Below, in pieces: positions 59,251-64,000 of a stretch of DNA of 64,000 bases. Position numbers and translations under genes: made by a program. A model generated the notes under the pieces. The model was not told where the DNA came from. It searched no databases and worked only from the letters and a program-made list of their open reading frames with translations. Every line of letters starts with the position of its first letter. Positions within the stretch are counted from its first letter, which is position 1. The stretch covers positions 248,001 through 312,000 of the forward strand of contig JAENZP010000001.1 of the NCBI GenBank assembly GCA_016841205.1, in the 5' to 3' direction. The stretch is from Desulfoscipio geothermicus. Its GTDB lineage: Bacteria > Bacillota > Desulfotomaculia > Desulfotomaculales > Desulfallaceae.

Positions 59251-59266
59251 TTTTGTCATACCTCCA

Positions 59267-60025
59267 TTAAATGCGCACAGGCACATTATTTTTATGTAAA
59301 TACTTTTTGGTTTCGGCAATGGAATAAGTGCCAAAGTGAAAAATAGACGCCGCTAGAGCAGCATCGGCCTCACCCACGGTAAGCCCGTCAACAATATGGT
59401 CCATGTTACCGACGCCACCGGAGGCTATCACCGGTATCCGAACAGCCCGGGCAATGGCTCTTGTCAAGGGTATATCATAGCCATCTTGAGTGCCGTCCCG
59501 GTCCATGCTGGTTAACAATATTTCACCAGCCCCCAGTTCTTCCGCTTGCACTGCCCAGGACACTGCATCAATACCTGTAGGCGTGCGGCCACCGTGAATA
59601 TACACTTCCCATTTATCTTGTCCTGCCTGACGGGCATCAATTGCCACCACAATGCACTGACTGCCGAACCGGGCCGAGGCCTCGGCGATCAACTGGGGAT
59701 TTTTCACTGCAGCAGTGTTTATTGAAACTTTATCCGCACCGGCGGAAAGCATGGCCCGGATATCCTCCAATGTGCTGATGCCACCGCCTACCGTAAAGGG
59801 TATAAAAACCTCGGCGGCCGTGCGATAAACCATGTCCAGCACAGTTTTGCGTCCCTCGGCGGAAGCTGTGATATCCAAAAAAACCAGCTCATCTGCACCT
59901 TCGCGGTCGTAAAACGCAGCCAATTCCACCGGATCACCCGCATCCCGCAAATTAACAAAGTTGGTACCCTTGACCACTCGACCTCCTGTTACATCAAGGC
60001 AAGGGATGATTCTTTTCATTAACAT
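59267..60025 (-). CDS. hisF: Imidazole glycerol phosphate synthase, cyclase subunit
   Basis: The 252-residue TIM barrel ([20 protein letters not shown], with catalytic D11 and a second Asp in [16 protein letters not shown]) converts PRFAR plus ammonia to imidazole glycerol phosphate and AICAR. It works with HisH, encoded just upstream beyond hisA. Confidence 0.97.
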   Translation of the reverse strand: MLMKRIIPCLDVTGGRVVKGTNFVNLRDAGDPVELAAFYDREGADELVFLDITASAEGRKTVLDMVYRTAAEVFIPFTVGGGISTLEDIRAMLSAGADKVSINTAAVKNPQLIAEASARFGSQCIVVAIDARQAGQDKWEVYIHGGRTPTGIDAVSWAVQAEELGAGEILLTSMDRDGTQDGYDIPLTRAIARAVRIPVIASGGVGNMDHIVDGLTVGEADAALAASIFHFGTYSIAETKKYLHKNNVPVRI

Positions 60026-60033
60026 ATTTAGGA

Positions 60034-60765
60034 TTATTCCCCTCCTGCCAAAGCCAGGGCCTCTTCAATGTTTAAAGTACCGGCATACAACGCTTTACCA
60101 ATAATTACCGCTTCGACACCCAGGGGGGCCAGCTCATTTAGCGCAGCAATATCCGCAATCGTAGACACGCCACCTGAGGCAATCACTTTCACTTTGCAGG
60201 ACAAGGCTAACTTTTTAATAGCTTCCAGGTTTGGCCCCTTTAAAGTGCCATCGCGAGAAATATCGGTGAACACAATCCTGGTTATGCCCAATTGATGGAT
60301 TTCATCAGCTAGCTCCAACGCATCTTTTCCCGCAGTTAGTCCCCACCCCTCAATAGCCACCTTACCATCACGAGCGTCAATGCCAACCACAATCGACTCG
60401 CTACCAAAACGTTCACATGCCTGGAATACCAGCGCCGGGTTCTGAATTGCTGCTGTACCTAAAATAACCCTGGCCACGCCTAATTGCAATAACCTCTCCA
60501 CGGTAGGCAAATCGCGAATGCCGCCCCCTACTTCAACCGGTATTTTGACTGCCTTGATAATTTCCTGAATAGTGTCCAAGTTCCGGGGCGAACCGGCAAA
60601 GGCACCGTCCAGGTCCACCACGTGTAAAAAACGGGCGCCGCTGCCCTGCCATACTCGGGCTACAGCTATGGGATCGTCGGAATAGATAGTTTCGTGGTCT
60701 AGTTTACCTTCCACCAGACGAACACACTTCCCAGCCCGCAGGTCTATAGCCGGGATAATTAACAT
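60034..60765 (-). CDS. hisA: ProFAR isomerase
   Basis: The 243-residue barrel ([20 protein letters not shown]) has the catalytic Asp in PAIDL and in [14 protein letters not shown]. It isomerises ProFAR to PRFAR. Its start overlaps the end of hisH by seven bases. Confidence 0.97.
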   Translation of the reverse strand: MLIIPAIDLRAGKCVRLVEGKLDHETIYSDDPIAVARVWQGSGARFLHVVDLDGAFAGSPRNLDTIQEIIKAVKIPVEVGGGIRDLPTVERLLQLGVARVILGTAAIQNPALVFQACERFGSESIVVGIDARDGKVAIEGWGLTAGKDALELADEIHQLGITRIVFTDISRDGTLKGPNLEAIKKLALSCKVKVIASGGVSTIADIAALNELAPLGVEAVIIGKALYAGTLNIEEALALAGGE

Positions 60766-61370
60766 TTTTCAACCAACCTCCCAAAATTCTCTAGAATGCG
60801 CAGGCCCAGGGCACTGCTTTTTTCCGGGTGAAATTGAATACCGTACACATTGTCCTTAGCGGCAACGGAAGTAAATTCAATGCCATACTCGGTAGTAACC
60901 ACCGTCAATTCTGGATCGGCAGGTTCCACATAATAAGAATGAACAAAATAAAACGCAGCATGTTCCGGAATGCCCTGGAAAAGCGGGCAGGTCTTTTTAT
61001 AGGACAGTGTATTCCAGCCCATGTGGGGAATTTTAAGCCCGGGCGGCAAACGCCGCACCCGGCCGGGAAATACGGCCAGGCCTCTGGTGGTGCCCCATTC
61101 CTCACTGGATTCAAACAACAGCTGCAGTCCCAGACAGATGCCCAAAAATGGCTTACCTGCAGCAATAACCTTGTGTATAGCATCCACCAGGCCGCGAGCC
61201 TTTAGATTATTCATAGAATCGGAAAAGGCTCCCACACCTGGCAAAACCACCCCCGAGGCCTTTTCCAGCACCTGTGTCTCTGAGGTTACTTCAACGGCAA
61301 AACCCATCTTTTCAAAACCTTTGGCGACGCTGCGCAAATTACCCATCCCGTAATCTATAATAGCAATCAA
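60759..61370 (-). CDS. hisH: Imidazole glycerol phosphate synthase, glutaminase subunit
   Basis: TTG 61370 after AGAGAGGGA gives 203 residues, the family length; upstream in-frame codons belong to the intergenic region. The class I amidotransferase triad is seen in GICLGLQLLFE (Cys) and the C-terminal YGIQFHPEKSS (His, Glu). It feeds ammonia to HisF. Confidence 0.95.
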   Translation of the reverse strand: MIAIIDYGMGNLRSVAKGFEKMGFAVEVTSETQVLEKASGVVLPGVGAFSDSMNNLKARGLVDAIHKVIAAGKPFLGICLGLQLLFESSEEWGTTRGLAVFPGRVRRLPPGLKIPHMGWNTLSYKKTCPLFQGIPEHAAFYFVHSYYVEPADPELTVVTTEYGIEFTSVAAKDNVYGIQFHPEKSSALGLRILENFGRLVEKC

Positions 61371-61392
61371 AGAAAATGTCCCTCTCTCCCAA

Positions 61393-61992
61393 TTAAAGTA
61401 AACCTTTAGTGGAAGGCAAGCCCCTTTGTGAGTCTTTAATTTCAACGGCTAAGCGCAAAGCACGGCCTAACCCTTTAAAAGCAGCTTCTATAATATGATG
61501 TGTATTTTTGCCCGTCAATAAGCGCACGTGCAGGGTTAACGCACCGTTTGAGGCAAAGGCCCTGAAAAACTCCTCCGCCAGTTCGGTATCAAAATCTCCC
61601 ACCTTGGCGGTAGGCAACGGCAGGTCATAGGCCAAATAGGCGCGGCCGCTTAAATCCAGAGCCAATAACACCAGGGCCTCATCCATAGGCAGCAGCACGT
61701 GCCCGTATCTTTCGATACCGAATTTATCACCCAGCGCTGTTTTTAAAGCCTGCCCCAGGCAGATGCCCACATCTTCCACGGTATGATGGGCATCCACCGC
61801 CAGATCACCCCGGACGTGCAGTTTAAGTTCCATACCACCGTGCTTGGCCAACAAGTCCAGCATGTGATCCAGGAAACCTACGCCGGTATTAATTTCAGAC
61901 TGGCCGGTACTATCAAGGGCCAAACTTAGCGATACACTGGTTTCAGTTGTCTCCCGGTTAATTACCGCACTGCGTGTATTTTCTGTTTTCAT
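61393..61992 (-). CDS. hisB: Imidazoleglycerol-phosphate dehydratase
   Basis: A 199-residue monofunctional HisB with duplicated metal sites: GVGFLDHMLDLLAKHGG, DAHHTVEDVGI, MDEALV and NTHHIIEAAFKGLGRAL. It dehydrates imidazole glycerol phosphate. In the his operon between hisD and hisH. Confidence 0.97.
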   Translation of the reverse strand: MKTENTRSAVINRETTETSVSLSLALDSTGQSEINTGVGFLDHMLDLLAKHGGMELKLHVRGDLAVDAHHTVEDVGICLGQALKTALGDKFGIERYGHVLLPMDEALVLLALDLSGRAYLAYDLPLPTAKVGDFDTELAEEFFRAFASNGALTLHVRLLTGKNTHHIIEAAFKGLGRALRLAVEIKDSQRGLPSTKGLL

Positions 61993-62043
61993 TCCAATTG
62001 TTCTCCCCCTGCTTCGCTATGACCTGCTGTAATGCTCGCAACA

Positions 62044-63360
62044 CTATTCAGCGGCGCCGCCATTATCCTTGGCGTCGGCAAGGACGGCTAATCTACACCG
62101 CACGGATGCCGCGTGGGCGTCCAGTCCTTCCGTACCGGCTAACGTAAGAATATGCTCGCCGTCCCGGGTTAGTGCCCGGGGAGAATAACCGATTAAACTG
62201 GTTTTTTTCATAAAGGTATCCACATTGAGGGGGGAGAAGAACCTGGCCGTTCCACCTGTGGGCAAAACATGATTGGGGCCGGCCAGGTAATCGCCCACCG
62301 GCTCAGGTGAAAAATGTCCCAGGAAAACTGCCCCGGCGTTGTTCACCGATCCCAGCCAGCGATACGGGTCGTCTACCAGTAGTTCCATGTGCTCGGGAGC
62401 AAATGAGCTGGCCACCTGTACGGCCTCGTCCAGGGTGGCAGTGATAATAATGGCCCCTCGTTCATTAATTGATTTTTCGGCTACATTACGCCGGTTTAGT
62501 TGAGCCAGCTGCCTGGTAATTTGCTGCTGCACCTTTTCGGCCAGCTCTTCCACCGGCGTCACCAGTATTGATGAAGCCAACTCATCATGTTCGGCCTGAG
62601 ACAACATATCTGCAGCCACAAATTCCGGCCTGGCCGAATCATCGGCAACAATCAGCACCTCGCTGGGACCAGCCAGCATATCGATATCCACCACGCCAAA
62701 AACTTGCCGTTTGGCCGCCGTTACATAAATATTTCCCGGACCGACTATTTTATCCACCCTGGCCACTGTTTCAGTTCCATAAGCCAGTGCAGCCACAGCC
62801 TGGGCCCCGCCCACGCGGTAAATCTCGGTTACCCCCGCCTCGGCGGCGGCCACCAGTGTATAGGGGTTCACTGAACCGCTACGGTCGGGTGGCGTAACCA
62901 TTACTATCTGCTGCACCCCCGCCACTGCGGCTGGGATCGCGTTCATCAAAACCGAGGAAGGGTAGGCCGCCTTCCCTCCGGGCACATAGATACCAACTCT
63001 GCTCAGAGGCGTGATTAACTGCCCCAGCATGGTCCCGTCGGGCTGCGGGTCTATCCAGGAGTTATGCAGCTGGCGGCTGTGATAACGATAAATATTTTGA
63101 GCGGCCACACGAAGTGCTGCCAAAAAGCTATCACTTACCTTTTGGTAGGCAGCCTTTATTTCCGCTTCATTCACCACAAGGCCCGGTGGTGTCAAGTCTG
63201 TACCGTCGAAACGGGCAGTAATAGCGCATAATTGATCATCTCCGCCATCCCGGACGGAAATAATAATGTCTTTTACCACATTTTCAACTTTTTCCAAGTC
63301 CGCAGTTCTACCCTGCAAAAGCTCGGACAGGGCCTTATCTTCTGACTTGATTATGCGCAT
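62044..63360 (-). CDS. hisD: Histidinol dehydrogenase
   Basis: ATG 63360 fits GGGGGAAG about ten bases upstream; 438 residues. The zinc and catalytic motifs are AEHDELASSILVT, FAPEHMELLVDDP and GPNHVLPTGGTARF. It oxidises histidinol to histidine in two steps. First gene of the his block. Confidence 0.97.
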   Translation of the reverse strand: MRIIKSEDKALSELLQGRTADLEKVENVVKDIIISVRDGGDDQLCAITARFDGTDLTPPGLVVNEAEIKAAYQKVSDSFLAALRVAAQNIYRYHSRQLHNSWIDPQPDGTMLGQLITPLSRVGIYVPGGKAAYPSSVLMNAIPAAVAGVQQIVMVTPPDRSGSVNPYTLVAAAEAGVTEIYRVGGAQAVAALAYGTETVARVDKIVGPGNIYVTAAKRQVFGVVDIDMLAGPSEVLIVADDSARPEFVAADMLSQAEHDELASSILVTPVEELAEKVQQQITRQLAQLNRRNVAEKSINERGAIIITATLDEAVQVASSFAPEHMELLVDDPYRWLGSVNNAGAVFLGHFSPEPVGDYLAGPNHVLPTGGTARFFSPLNVDTFMKKTSLIGYSPRALTRDGEHILTLAGTEGLDAHAASVRCRLAVLADAKDNGGAAE

Positions 63361-63438
63361 CAAAAAGAACTTCCCCCTTTAATACATTAAAGCGATGATA
63401 CTATAAAATAGTAAAGCAGTATCACCTCTATGTCAACA

Positions 63439-63759
63439 TTAATTTTTATCATCACCTGCATCACCTGAGGTGTGCAGCCTGTCCAGTACCGTCTTATAAC
63501 CATCTGCGCCATAATTTAAAGATCTTTTTACTCTGCTGATGGTGGCTGTACTGGCCCCCGTACGTGAGGCAATTTCACCGTAGGTAAAGTTGCCCTGCAG
63601 CATTCTGGCTACCTCTAGCCGCTGCGCCATCGACTTTAGTTCGGTAACCGTGCATACATCCTCAAAAAATTGATAACACTCGTCGGTGTCATTAAGCTGT
63701 AAAATAGCTTCAAAAAGTTGATCCAATAGAGGTTCTCGTAATTTTCCGGTGTAAGCCAC
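63439..63759 (-). CDS. yerC: TrpR-related YerC/YecD family protein
   Basis: GTG 63759 follows GGGAGG. The 106-residue protein has the Trp-repressor-like fold with helix-turn-helix YGEIASRTGASTATISRVKR near residues 62-81, followed by SLNYGADGY. The family is conserved in Firmicutes; in some genomes it is beside his genes, as here (78 bases before hisD), which suggests a regulator of histidine synthesis. Confidence 0.9.
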   Translation of the reverse strand: MAYTGKLREPLLDQLFEAILQLNDTDECYQFFEDVCTVTELKSMAQRLEVARMLQGNFTYGEIASRTGASTATISRVKRSLNYGADGYKTVLDRLHTSGDAGDDKN

Positions 63760-64000
63760 CTTAATATTCCTCCCGGGTTTTTTAATACATATTTAGGCTG
63801 TTATTTCAGATTAACTAATATGCATTTCGACAGCTTTAAAAAAAATCCTTTTTTTCGGTAAAGTATTAAAATGAAAAAGATAAGGTACCCGGGTAGTTAA
63901 TGGCTGGTTATCTTAGCATGTATGTACTATACTTAACGATAAAAAGAAATTGTATTATAAAAATTATGTATATACAAATGATGAAATAATGTTCGAAGGA
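63760..64000. other. Upstream region of yerC-his operon
   Basis: AT-rich sequence that must contain the operon promoter. No gene or T-box/leader-peptide signal was recognised to the window edge. Confidence 0.3.

Overview
This window comes from an anaerobic, diazotrophic, spore-former-like Firmicute, most like Desulfotomaculum and related Peptococcaceae (inference). The evidence is a clostridial-type nif operon with two PII-like nifI genes, an archaeal-type homocysteine system (DUF39, NIL-ferredoxin and UPF0280 genes) under a SAM riboswitch, TRAP (mtrB), GH57 glycogen branching, strong Shine-Dalgarno sites with many TTG and GTG starts, and mostly leftward transcription. No rRNA, tRNA or CRISPR array was seen.

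Layout. 1-1166: two-component pair (kinase cut by the window edge). 1859-4778: SLH protein, then amt-glnK. 5097-5575: small membrane protein plus XRE regulator. 5789-16641 (minus): nitrogen-fixation block in the order nifV-short, nifH, nifI1, nifI2, nifD, nifK, nifE, nifN, nifB, thioredoxin-like ferredoxin, anfO-like. 17059-18687: glutamine-dependent NAD synthetase. 18800-27000: an accessory, rearranged region with phage-like remnants, a methyltransferase fragment, an HD-domain gene, a VOC protein, c-di-GMP genes and a tandem duplication that produced a truncated riboswitch-DUF39 copy joined to an HD-gene fragment. 27135-29701: SAM riboswitch and homocysteine genes. 29776-39530 (minus): SGNH hydrolase, DedA, pyk, pfkA, mtrB, dnaE, trmL-like, nth (frameshifted in a poly-A tract), CoA-binding protein. 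39600-49419: glycogen and sugar-nucleotide genes around two membrane transporters. 49644-50813: full-length homocitrate synthase-type gene. 51016-63759 (minus): gatCAB, ligA, pcrA, hisDBHAFI and a TrpR-like yerC.

The most interesting signal is regulatory. Upstream of nifH, nifV-short, amt-glnK and nadE the leader RNA carries hairpins with six-base loops (A at position 1 and G at position 4 in most), the last of which overlaps the 5' arm of an intrinsic terminator. This is the architecture of ANTAR-protein antitermination targets. It would put nitrogenase, a homocitrate synthase-like gene, ammonium uptake with PII, and an ammonia/glutamine-using NAD synthetase in one RNA-level nitrogen regulon. 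No ANTAR protein gene lies in the window.

Other points worth attention: a large duplication with near-identical arms but diverged riboswitches, four 11-bp phased repeats upstream of the response regulator, an in-frame TGA in a phage-like gene, an unassigned structured RNA leader before the glycogen genes, and a long palindromic repeat at 47518-47592.
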